DNA of 30,894 bases from positions 1 to 30,894 of the forward strand of contig DHJC01000057.1 of the NCBI GenBank assembly GCA_002404155.1, read 5' to 3'. Under the pieces are notes generated by a model that did not search any database, had not been told where the DNA came from, and worked only from the letters and a program-made list of their open reading frames with translations. Positions 24,972 to 30,894 of the stretch are shown here, piece after piece (positions within the stretch are counted from its first letter, which is position 1; every line of letters starts with the position of its first letter). This stretch comes from Chloroflexi bacterium UBA4730. GTDB lineage: Bacteria; Chloroflexota; Limnocylindria; P2-11E. Made by a program: the position numbers and the translations under genes.

Positions 24972-25229
24972 CTCGACATGATGGACGGAGGGCACCGCGC
25001 GAACGGCTGGGATTGGACCGACTTCACGGAGCTACCCGAGTCGTTCGGGATGCCCAGCGTCACGGTGCCGTCGCTGGAGGGAGTGATCACCCAGCTGTAC
25101 GAGGTGCTCGAGGAGGCCGGCATGCACGTCAACGGGGCGCACTGCGACCAACTCAAAGCCGACCTGCGAAACGCGCGCCGCCTGCTGGGTCGCCTCGCCC
25201 CTTCGCGCGGCGCCGGAGAAGTCGAATGA
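24930..25229 (+). CDS. Hypothetical protein downstream of leader copy 2
   Basis: The 99-residue acidic protein begins with VNVPKVNSPITQEL, derived from the repeat, and continues with its own sequence (WDWTDFTELPESFGMPSV, then helical LEGVITQLYEVLEEAGMHV and CDQLKADLRNARRLLGRL). The GTG at 24930 has AGGAGG 11 bases upstream and overlaps the mini-ORF stop. I recognise no family. The C-terminal helices could mediate dimerisation. It belongs to the accessory part of the element between the replication genes and the recombinase. Confidence 0.65.
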   Translation: MNVPKVNSPITQELLDMMDGGHRANGWDWTDFTELPESFGMPSVTVPSLEGVITQLYEVLEEAGMHVNGAHCDQLKADLRNARRLLGRLAPSRGAGEVE

Positions 25230-25309
25230 CCCTGCGTGTGCGGCGAGCGTCGCTTGTGCCCATCGAATGAGGTCTGCGCACTTGCAAAACCGCGAGAGGA
25301 GACAAAGAG

Positions 25310-25828
25310 ATGACCGAGCCGGCTAAGGGCGTGGAGCATCGCGATTTGGATGAACGCGTCAAGGACTTGGGGGCCCGAGCCGATGTTGCTGAGAAGCAGC
25401 GGGACGAGCTGCTGGCGGAGCACGCCCGCAAAGCGACGAGGGACGAACTGCTGGAGGAATACGCGCGGAAGCCAGTCCACCATTTCATCCAGGCCGACGC
25501 CTTCATGGCAGAGCACGTCGATGGCCGACTCGTGCCCTGCCGGAGCGGCGACGACGACGAGGATGGTGACGCGATCTTCGGCTCCTCGTGTGTCTTTGAG
25601 CTCCGCAACTGCGGCGACATCGTGCGGATCCAGGTGCCGTATGACGCCGACCCCCGCGATGTCCGGCGCGTGCTGCCAAAACTCGAGGAGATGATCGACC
25701 ACATTCTCTTCGAACGTGACAGCCCAGGCCTGGAGCCGCCGTTCAGCCGTCACACGCATCCTTGGGACAAGGCGTTGGTCGACTTTGACCCCGACGAGGC
25801 TGCGAGTCAGAGCGAGGTCCCGGTCTAA
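25310..25828 (+). CDS. Hypothetical acidic protein with N-terminal coiled coil
   Basis: The 172-residue protein starts at an ATG with AGGAGA eight bases upstream. Residues 8-55 are a heptad-rich charged helix with two similar blocks (RDELLAEHARKA and RDELLEEYARKP), likely a coiled coil from an internal duplication. The middle (DDDEDGD) is acidic. The rest is mixed alpha/beta (VFELRNCGDIVRIQVPYDADPRDVRRVLPKLEEMIDHI cannot be placed in a family; only parts are cited here as pattern). It could be a DNA mimic or adaptor protein, but this is a guess from composition. Single transcript with neighbours likely. Confidence 0.65.
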   Translation: MTEPAKGVEHRDLDERVKDLGARADVAEKQRDELLAEHARKATRDELLEEYARKPVHHFIQADAFMAEHVDGRLVPCRSGDDDEDGDAIFGSSCVFELRNCGDIVRIQVPYDADPRDVRRVLPKLEEMIDHILFERDSPGLEPPFSRHTHPWDKALVDFDPDEAASQSEVPV

Positions 25829-25831
25829 GCC

Positions 25832-26047
25832 ATGAGCGCAAAGCGGGCCGCCAGAGGCCGATCCCGGTCCTGGCGGCCTCGCGCGGCTCGCGGCCTCGGC
25901 GAGCGCGTCACGGACCGCAAGACCGGTGATCGTGACCAACAGCGCGACGGGAACCGCGCCGGTGTCGGTGGGTGCCCGGAATCTCGCGACTCGCGCTCTC
26001 ACGCGAACCCGGTCGCTGGCGCGGGCGATCCCCGCGGGCGACTGTGA
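25832..26047 (+). CDS. Small basic hypothetical protein
   Basis: The 71-residue protein begins MSAKRAARG and is rich in Arg, Gly and Asp. Third codon positions are overwhelmingly G or C, as in the real genes around it, and the ATG lies three bases after the previous stop. The TGA overlaps the ATG of the next ORF (TGATG), which also begins MSAK. Low complexity and lack of a fold leave room for doubt. No function can be suggested beyond possible nucleic-acid binding from its charge. Confidence 0.45.
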   Translation: MSAKRAARGRSRSWRPRAARGLGERVTDRKTGDRDQQRDGNRAGVGGCPESRDSRSHANPVAGAGDPRGRL

Positions 26048-26385
26048 TGAGCGCCAAGGCCGACGCGTGGTGTGGTTCACGCTCGCCGTCCCTTCAAGCA
26101 GGAGCGAGGGGACCGAAAGGCGCCCTCGGTGCCTTCCTGGAACTTCTGGCGGACATCGCCATCGAGGCAACCGAGGCAGAGCGCGAAGAGCCACAAATGG
26201 GTATAATCAAACTAGATGAAGGGCGTACGGACGGTCGAACAGGCCGCAGCCGAACTCGATCGGCACCCGGAGTTACTCCGCCGGTGGCTGAAGGAGAAGA
26301 AGCCGCGGCTTCGTGGAGAGAAGATCGCCGGTCGTTGGTTTATCACAGTGGCCGAACTGAATCGCTTTCGCCGGACGCAGCCTGA
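26047..26385 (+). CDS. Possible small protein overlapping the HTH gene
   Basis: The ORF starts with MSAK at an ATG overlapping the previous stop. The first 57 residues include a plausible amphipathic helix (LGAFLELLADIAIEATEAE). Beyond about 26216 it runs in a shifted frame through the small HTH gene, where its sequence becomes non-protein-like. Either only the first half is meaningful or the ORF is frameshifted. A promoter for the next gene lies inside it. Confidence 0.3.
   Translation: MSAKADAWCGSRSPSLQAGARGPKGALGAFLELLADIAIEATEAEREEPQMGIIKLDEGRTDGRTGRSRTRSAPGVTPPVAEGEEAAASWREDRRSLVYHSGRTESLSPDAA
26202..26207 (+). promoter_or_regulatory. TATAAT -10 box, probable leaderless promoter
   Basis: A perfect TATAAT lies eight bases before the ATG at 26216. 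A transcript from it would start at or within a few bases of that ATG, giving a leaderless or nearly leaderless mRNA for the HTH-recombinase pair. There is no good -35 hexamer and no Shine-Dalgarno sequence before the ATG. Confidence 0.55.
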
Positions 26386-26407
26386 GCGGCGCAAGAGGAA
26401 CAAATGA
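26216..26407 (+). CDS. Small HTH protein, candidate recombination directionality factor or regulator
   Basis: The 63-residue basic protein has a helix-turn-helix-like N-terminus, RTVEQAAAELDRHPELLRRWLKE, followed by a wing-like GEKIAGRWFITVAELNRF, similar to MerR/excisionase-type domains. Its ATG is just after a TATAAT box with no ribosome site, so translation is probably leaderless. Its TGA overlaps the recombinase ATG (ATGA), making the two a coupled unit. Position and size suggest an excisionase/directionality factor or a repressor of the recombinase. Confidence 0.75.
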   Translation: MKGVRTVEQAAAELDRHPELLRRWLKEKKPRLRGEKIAGRWFITVAELNRFRRTQPERRKRNK

Positions 26408-27954
26408 CAGCGCTGTCGCCGCAACAGTTGCAGGAGATGTGGGACGACCTGAAAGCCATGTGGGAGGCACATAGCGCCGGTTTGCCGACCCGCGCGGAAT
26501 GGCGGCGAGCCGCTGTCTATATGCGCGAGTCACGGCAGCAGCAGGCCGAGGGGTTCTCGCCCGCAGCGCAGTTAAAGGGAACGCTCGAAGAGGCGACACG
26601 ACGTCAGTTGTCGGTGCCCTGGGAGAACGTCTTCCTCGATCTCCTCAGCGGGCGTCGCGAGGATCGCGTGGCCTTCCAAGACATGCTCGCGCTCGCGAGG
26701 TCCGGAACGATCGCCGCCGTGATCGTGCTCCACACGAGCCGGTTCTCTCGGAACGCGGTCGTGTCTCGCAAGTACAAGGAGGAGCTGCGCCGCCGCGGGG
26801 TCGAGGTCATCGCGACGAACGCTCCCTTCGACGTCGGTCGACCCGAGGGCAAGTTCGCTGAGCGAATGATTGAAGCCGTCGATGAGTTCACGAGCGACAC
26901 GATTGGCTGGTGGGTCAGCGTGGGGCTCCGAGAGAAGCACCAGCAGGGAGAGCCACTGGGCAGGCTGCCCGAGACGTTCTTCCGCGACGCTTCCGGCATC
27001 GTCCCTCATCCGGAACTGTCGGCGATTGTCCTCGAAGGGGCGCGGCAGTACTCGACGGGTCGTGTCGGCTTTGGTGATTTGAGCAAGTGGAGCGAACGGG
27101 AGGGCCACCGCACTCCGCTGGGACGGCGCCTGACCGACGAGTGGTGGCGCAACGTGCTCGCGAATCCCTTGAACGCTGGATTCGTCGGCTATCGGCGCAA
27201 GCGCGGAGGCAAGGAGCTGCGCAAGGCGGCGTTCTCGGGCTTCATCACGCTCGACCTGTTCGAGAGGGTCCAGGAGGTTCGGCATGGTCGCACGCGGTCA
27301 CCGCGCCAAGGCGCCGACTACCGCGTCTACCCGCTCACGGCCGTCGCGTTCTGCGCCGCGTGCGGCGCGCGCTTCACCGCATCGGGCAAGCAACGGATGC
27401 GGTGCCGGTCAGCGAGTCAGCACGCCGGGTGCTCACAGCCATCCGTGGCGGCTTCGGAGATCGAGCGCCGGTTCGCAGTGTGGCTCCGCTCTGCCGTCGT
27501 CCTGTCGCCAGCGGAACGCATCCGCGTCGCCGCCATCGTTCGGGCGCGTCTGGAACGGACGCGGGGCACGGCGAGCGAGACGAAAGTCCGTCTCGCGATC
27601 AAGCGTCTGACCGACGCCTTCGTGTACGGCGGCATAGGGGACGCCGACTACCGCGAGGAACTACAGAAACATCAAGCGCAGCTTGCCTCAGCCCAGACGG
27701 CCCCAGACGAGCGCAGGACGCTCTCAGCCATCAAGGTGGCGCAGGACTTCGCGACAGCCTGGGACCGATCACGACCGGAGCGGAAGAAGCAATTGCTTTC
27801 GACGATGTTCGAAGCGGTGAAGATCCGGGATGGGTCGCCGGTCGCCGTCCGGCCGAAGCCCGAGCTGGCGCCGCTATTCGCTGCCCGAGTCCACACTGGC
27901 GGTCCCGACCGGATTCGAACCGGCGATCTCGTCCTTGACAGGGACGTATGCTAG
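26404..27954 (+). CDS. Large serine recombinase (integrase), 3' end inside tRNA-Asp
   Basis: The 516-residue protein has the resolvase catalytic domain at about 36-185: AAVYMRESRQQ with Ser43 as nucleophile, and HTSRFSRN with Arg113 and Arg116. A recombinase domain follows at 190-300. A zinc ribbon has Cys317 and Cys320, then Cys334 and Cys343. After a coiled-coil region at 365-450 comes the C-terminal tail. A 35-residue helical extension precedes the catalytic domain. Residues 498-516 (GGPDRIRTGDLVLDRDVC region) are encoded by the antisense of the tRNA-Asp gene, and the TAG at 27952-27954 lies in that tRNA. The enzyme should integrate and excise the element. Use of a tRNA target is unusual for serine recombinases. 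Confidence 0.93.
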   Translation: MTALSPQQLQEMWDDLKAMWEAHSAGLPTRAEWRRAAVYMRESRQQQAEGFSPAAQLKGTLEEATRRQLSVPWENVFLDLLSGRREDRVAFQDMLALARSGTIAAVIVLHTSRFSRNAVVSRKYKEELRRRGVEVIATNAPFDVGRPEGKFAERMIEAVDEFTSDTIGWWVSVGLREKHQQGEPLGRLPETFFRDASGIVPHPELSAIVLEGARQYSTGRVGFGDLSKWSEREGHRTPLGRRLTDEWWRNVLANPLNAGFVGYRRKRGGKELRKAAFSGFITLDLFERVQEVRHGRTRSPRQGADYRVYPLTAVAFCAACGARFTASGKQRMRCRSASQHAGCSQPSVAASEIERRFAVWLRSAVVLSPAERIRVAAIVRARLERTRGTASETKVRLAIKRLTDAFVYGGIGDADYREELQKHQAQLASAQTAPDERRTLSAIKVAQDFATAWDRSRPERKKQLLSTMFEAVKIRDGSPVAVRPKPELAPLFAARVHTGGPDRIRTGDLVLDRDVC

Positions 27955-27973
27955 GCCGCTGCACCACGGGACC
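27897..27973 (-). tRNA. tRNA-Asp (anticodon GTC)
   Basis: The 77-base minus-strand gene folds into a full cloverleaf: acceptor GGTCCCG/CGGGACC, D stem GTGC/GCAT, anticodon stem CGTCC/GGACG with loop CTGTCAA (anticodon GTC), T stem GCCGG/CCGGT with loop TTCGAAT, discriminator G and an encoded CCA. All stems are intact, so the tRNA should be functional. The recombinase gene overlaps its 3' 58 bases on the opposite strand. This makes it the probable attachment site of the element. Confidence 0.96.
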
Positions 27974-28046
27974 GTGCTGGAAATACGGGCTTTTTCGCAC
28001 CCGGACTCCCCTGTGCAGGTCCCATTCTGCCACCTTCGGCCGTCGG

Positions 28047-28089
28047 ATAGATAAAGAGGCGGCGAGTGCGCTTCCTTTCACTCGCCGCC
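28047..28089 (-). terminator. Intrinsic terminator of the small gene after dinB
   Basis: On the minus strand GGCGGCGAGTG and CACTCGCCGCC form a perfect 11-bp stem (28079-28089 and 28058-28068) with a ten-base loop, followed by TCTTTATCTAT, a U-rich run. It lies 30 bases past the stop of the 28119-28409 gene. It also insulates the tRNA from the repair operon. Confidence 0.85.
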
Positions 28090-28118
28090 CCTGCCGGTGT
28101 GGCCAACGTTGACGCGGG

Positions 28119-28409
28119 CTAGCTCGCCAGTGCCGCCTCGCGACGGATCGATCGGGTGACCTCGGCCGTGACGCGGCTCGTCCGGGCGAGACCCGACAGC
28201 GTGAAGTCGAGTCCGGCTTCCTTCAGCTCCTCGTAGCCGAGACCCTTGTACAGGCGATTCCCGGCCACGTAGCACATCTCGTCATAGAGCTGGGGCCATC
28301 CGACCGCGCGGCGTTGGTAGCAGAACGCGATGAACTCGATCGCGAGCGCAGCGATCCGCTCCTCCGTCACCCTTCGAGTGCCCCTCCGTCGACGCGACTT
28401 GCGCATCAT
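28119..28409 (-). CDS. Small hypothetical protein next to dinB
   Basis: The 96-residue protein begins MMRKSRRRRGTRR and is mainly helical (EERIAALAIEFIAFCYQRRAVGWPQLYDEM, given here as a pattern of two helices, then LYKGLGYEELKEAGLDFTL). I chose the ATG at 28409, with AAGGTG seven bases upstream; the open frame continues to 28514, but that part is the repeat-rich region. It lies in the same orientation as dinB, about 100 bases downstream, and ends before a strong terminator. No family recognised. It may be the last gene of the repair operon or be driven from the repeat-rich region. Confidence 0.65.
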   Translation of the reverse strand: MMRKSRRRRGTRRVTEERIAALAIEFIAFCYQRRAVGWPQLYDEMCYVAGNRLYKGLGYEELKEAGLDFTLSGLARTSRVTAEVTRSIRREAALAS

Positions 28410-28441
28410 CGGCACCACCTTGACGAGCGACAAGGCTCTTT

Positions 28442-28506
28442 GTCCACGAACGCGTCCACACCCTCGTCCACAGCGGGACACGCTCGTCGTCCACAGTCCG
28501 TCCACA
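28442..28506. promoter_or_regulatory. Five GTCCAC(A) repeats between the small gene and dinB
   Basis: GTCCAC occurs at 28442, 28454, 28466, 28489 and 28500; the last four continue to GTCCACA. Spacings are 12, 12, 23 and 11 bases, so nearly every turn of the helix, with a degenerate GGACAC at the missing position. The sequence resembles high-GC DnaA boxes (TTGTCCACA type). It may bind DnaA or a local regulator upstream of the 28409 start. Confidence 0.55.
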
Positions 28507-28510
28507 GATT

Positions 28511-29722
28511 TCACCGAGGGCGGCGGTCGGAAAAGCGTCGACGACCCCCGGCGTCGCGCGCGCTTGCGCGGTCGAGTGCCGCATCGCCGAACTTCGCGCG
28601 CACCGCGTCGAGGGCGGCGTTCAGCCGCGACACGCGGGCGCCGGTGAAGAGATCGAGCTGCTCTCCGCCGACGAGACCGCTTGCCGTGACGCCGACCAGG
28701 CGCACGGGGCTCACCCGGCCCGCGTCGCGGTCGGCTGCGAGCGCCTCGCGCAGCAGCACGCGCGCGGTCTCGTAGATCTTCAGATCGTCGGAGGTCGGCT
28801 CGGTGAGCGTGCGCTGTCGCGTGCGCGTCTCGAACGGCGCGACGCGGAGCTGCAGCGTGATCGTGCGACCGCGAAGCTCGTGCTTGCGTAGCCGGGTCCC
28901 CACGCCCTCGGAAAGGCGGAGGAGCGTCGACTCGATCTGCGCCCGGTCGAGTGTGTCGCGGTCGAACGTATGGGCATGGCCGATCGATTTCGGATCGCCG
29001 GGATCGGCCACGACCTCGCGGTCGTCGTCGATCCCGTTGGCGCGCGCGGCGATGGTGGATCCGTGCTCGCCCAGCTTCGCCTCGAGCAACGCCAGATCCG
29101 CGTTCGCGAGGTCACCGATCGTCCGCATGCCGAGATCCTCGAGGACCTGCTGCGTCTTCGGTCCGACGCCCCACAGCCGTTTCAGCGGCAGCGGCGCGAG
29201 GAACGCCGCCTCGCCGCCGCGTGGCACCACGACGAAGCCGTCGGGCTTGCGGAGATCGGACGCGACCTTGGCGCAGAGCTTGTTGGGGGCCAGACCGACC
29301 GAGATGACCAGGCCGACCTGCTCGCGGACCGCGCGCTTCAGATCGCGGCCGCAGGCCTCGGGGCCGCCGAACAGGTGCGCGGTCCCGGTGATGTCGAGGA
29401 ACGCCTCGTCGAGCGAGATCGGTTCGACGAGGGGCGTGCGTTCGGCGAAGAGGGCCATGACCGCGTCGGACGCCGCCTCGTAGGCCGCGAAGCTGCCAGG
29501 CACGAAGATCCCGTGGGGGCAGAGCTTCCCGGCCTGGCGGAGCGGCATCGCCGAGTGCACCCCGAATTTCCGGGCTTCGTACGACGCGGCACTCACCACG
29601 CCGCGCTCATTCGGGCCGCCGCCGACGATGACCGGCTTCCCGCGGTATTCCGGATGGTCGCGCTGCTCGACCGACGCATAGAACGCGTCGAGATCGCAGT
29701 GCAGGATCGTGCGTTCGATCAC
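28511..29722 (-). CDS. dinB: DNA polymerase IV (Y-family)
   Basis: The 403-residue translesion polymerase has all catalytic motifs: Asp10 and Asp12 in LHCDLDAFYASVEQ, the steric/fingers segment YEARKFGVHSAMP at 48-60, Asp105 and Glu106 in SLDEAFLD, and the helix-hairpin-helix LWGVGPKT at 183-190. The little-finger domain follows, and QLDLF at 355-359 is a beta-clamp-binding motif. About 44 basic residues follow that motif. The GTG at 29722 overlaps the glycosylase TGA as GTGA; the frame is open upstream to 30169, but this is out-of-phase shadow. It copies past damaged template bases and would be induced with lexA, as part of the same transcript. Confidence 0.95.
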   Translation of the reverse strand: MIERTILHCDLDAFYASVEQRDHPEYRGKPVIVGGGPNERGVVSAASYEARKFGVHSAMPLRQAGKLCPHGIFVPGSFAAYEAASDAVMALFAERTPLVEPISLDEAFLDITGTAHLFGGPEACGRDLKRAVREQVGLVISVGLAPNKLCAKVASDLRKPDGFVVVPRGGEAAFLAPLPLKRLWGVGPKTQQVLEDLGMRTIGDLANADLALLEAKLGEHGSTIAARANGIDDDREVVADPGDPKSIGHAHTFDRDTLDRAQIESTLLRLSEGVGTRLRKHELRGRTITLQLRVAPFETRTRQRTLTEPTSDDLKIYETARVLLREALAADRDAGRVSPVRLVGVTASGLVGGEQLDLFTGARVSRLNAALDAVRAKFGDAALDRASARDAGGRRRFSDRRPR

Positions 29723-30828
29723 GCGATCGTGACGCCGTGCGACGTCGCCGTCCCTCCCACGAAGGTCGCGAGCCGCTCGCCTTCCTCGATCAGGGCCGCG
29801 CGATCGGGCTTCGCGAGCCGCCCGAACGGAGTCACGGCGATCGTCGCTTCCCCTATCTTGACCGTCGCGCTCCACGTCCCCGCGACCATCCCATCGACGA
29901 GGATGGTCTGGGCCACGTCGCCGTTCTTCGCGATGACCGTCTTCCGGTGCGCTTCGGAGAGGATGCGGACGCGTTCTGGTGCCGCGTAGGCGAGGAGCGT
30001 GCTGTCCCACTTGGGGAGATACCGCACCGGGGCGGCCGTGTCGGCCGGTGGGAGCGGCGCACCCGTCAGGTCGTAGAGCCGGCGCCCGCGTTCGTCGACG
30101 AACGTGCGGATCGTCGGGCCGAGCTCCTCGAGCGCGACCCTGATCGCGGGCGTGCGGATCGAGCTCCACGACGAGATGTCGTCCACGGTCGCCGGACCGA
30201 AGGCCGCGAGATGCCGCTGCACGGCGAGCCGAAGAGCCGCGTCGAGCGTGGGCTCGTGCGCCGCGCGGATCCAGGCATCCGCCGCGATGAGATCACCGGC
30301 CTTCCGATGGGTCCAGGTCCCGCTCGGGGGCACATGGACGAGCGAGCCGTGCGACGCGATGAGCCACCACAGCATCGGACGTGACAGCTCGGCCGTCACG
30401 CCCTGGGTCACCAGGAAGTCGGCGAGGGCCTCGCGCGTCCGGGCGGTGCGCGCATGCTTGATGGTGGCGCGGTGGATGGTGTCCGCGTCAGCCAAGCGGC
30501 GCGCAGCCGGCGCCCAGCGTTCGGGCCGCGACCGTGTCGTCGCGACGGACAGCGCCGGGTAATCCTTCGCGCTGACCAGGTGGAGCGTGCCCCGCATGAG
30601 GGTCGCCTTCACGACGGCGCGATCGGCGAGGGCGCCTTCGAGATCCGCGATCGTGAACGTCGCGAGCCGCGACCACAGCCCCACATAGGGGGCGGGTGAC
30701 CATTGCGCTTGCAGGCCGGCGAGCCGCTCGATCGCCGTGACCGGGGAGAGCGCGGCGCGCTTCAAGAGCAGCTGGCGCGCGAGGAGCGCGCGGTTCAGCT
30801 CACGGTCGGTCAGACGGCGGTCGGCCAC
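29719..30828 (-). CDS. AlkZ-like winged-helix DNA glycosylase (HTH_42 family)
   Basis: The 369-residue protein belongs to the winged helix DNA-binding family of AlkZ/YcaQ. The N-terminal LLARQLLLKRA and the GLQAQ motif (Gln40, Gln42) match the catalytic QxQ of AlkZ, which unhooks interstrand crosslinks and removes bulky alkylated bases. Other motifs are RGTLHLVSAKDYPAL, HRKAGDLIAADAWI, AFGPATVDDISSWSSI and LPKWDSTLLAY. The GTG at 30828 starts nine bases after the lexA stop. It shares GTGA with dinB. Being between lexA and dinB supports an SOS-regulated repair role. Whether it acts on crosslinks or on simple alkylation lesions cannot be read from sequence. Confidence 0.88.
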   Translation of the reverse strand: MADRRLTDRELNRALLARQLLLKRAALSPVTAIERLAGLQAQWSPAPYVGLWSRLATFTIADLEGALADRAVVKATLMRGTLHLVSAKDYPALSVATTRSRPERWAPAARRLADADTIHRATIKHARTARTREALADFLVTQGVTAELSRPMLWWLIASHGSLVHVPPSGTWTHRKAGDLIAADAWIRAAHEPTLDAALRLAVQRHLAAFGPATVDDISSWSSIRTPAIRVALEELGPTIRTFVDERGRRLYDLTGAPLPPADTAAPVRYLPKWDSTLLAYAAPERVRILSEAHRKTVIAKNGDVAQTILVDGMVAGTWSATVKIGEATIAVTPFGRLAKPDRAALIEEGERLATFVGGTATSHGVTIA

Positions 30829-30837
30829 GAGCGAAGG

Positions 30838-30894
30838 CTAGGAGAGCCGGCGGATGACCCCGATGACTTTGCCCTGGATCTTCACGTCCCGGGC
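30838..30894 (-). CDS. lexA: LexA repressor, C-terminal 18 codons (partial)
   Basis: The window ends inside a minus-strand ORF whose last residues are ARDVKIQGKVIGVIRRLS before TAG. This matches the conserved LexA/S24 peptidase C-terminus with the GKVxGVIR strand. Catalytic residues lie outside the window. It leads the lexA-glycosylase-dinB unit. Its own operator would be upstream, also outside the window. A related S24-type protein such as UmuD is a weaker alternative. Confidence 0.72.
   Translation of the reverse strand, partial: ARDVKIQGKVIGVIRRLS

Noticed and set aside
24854..26194. 446-residue open frame on the minus strand
   Set aside because: It is antisense to at least three plus-strand genes with good starts, and its composition is Arg/Ser/Pro-rich without motifs.
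28442..28506. LexA (SOS) boxes near dinB
   Set aside because: The repeats are direct GTCCACA units and not the palindromic forms known for LexA.
1..30894. CRISPR arrays, insertion sequences, rRNA
   Set aside because: I saw no regularly spaced repeats of CRISPR size, no transposase with terminal repeats, and no rRNA-like sequence.

Overview
This is a high-GC bacterial chromosome segment. It reads as a surface-polysaccharide operon, then an integrated mobile element inserted at a tRNA-Asp gene, then a DNA-repair operon. GTG/TTG starts, 1-4 base gene overlaps and at least one probable leaderless promoter suggest a high-GC lineage such as Chloroflexota or Actinobacteriota. The end of lexA and the gene set made me favour Chloroflexota, but I cannot prove the phylum from this sequence.

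Region 1 (about 64-15432, all minus strand, transcribed from right to left) is one tightly coupled polysaccharide operon. It opens with a WecA/MraY-type sugar-phosphate transferase fused to a CapD-like membrane and Rossmann module. Next come an NAD-dependent sugar epimerase/decarboxylase-type SDR, a UDP-N-acetylhexosamine/UDP-glucose 6-dehydrogenase, a UDP-sugar 4-epimerase, a GT4 glycosyltransferase and a large GT-C-like membrane protein. After a 413-base gap there follow a methyltransferase, a second GT4, a paralogous methyltransferase, a Wzx-type flippase, a frameshifted methyltransferase and an AsnB-type amidotransferase. Most genes overlap by ATGA, GTGA, TTGA or TGATG. The set predicts an undecaprenyl-linked glycan containing uronic acids, possibly amidated and methylated. 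The gap carries a decayed fragment of a second asparagine synthetase on the opposite strand, so the locus has been rearranged.

Region 2 (about 15.5-27.97 kb, nearly all plus strand) is a mobile element. It encodes small and large terminase subunits, a divergently transcribed HTH protein, an excisionase-like HTH protein, a phage-type nuclease-like protein, a P4-type primase-helicase, a TubC-docking-like small protein, a conserved phage protein and several small hypothetical proteins. It ends with a second small HTH protein and a large serine recombinase whose stop codon lies inside a tRNA-Asp(GTC) gene. I see no capsid, portal, protease or tail genes, so it resembles a phage satellite or a decayed prophage. 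Its left end is not resolved: I found no second copy of the tRNA 3' end. The most unusual features here are a duplicated leader cassette of about 90 bases with a nine-codon mini-ORF in each copy, and the recombinase-tRNA overlap.

Region 3 (about 28.0-30.89 kb, minus strand) is a repair operon: lexA (only its last 18 codons are in the window), an AlkZ-like DNA glycosylase, and dinB (DNA polymerase IV with a beta-clamp motif). A small unknown gene follows. Its upstream region holds five GTCCAC repeats at regular spacing, and a strong intrinsic terminator ends it.
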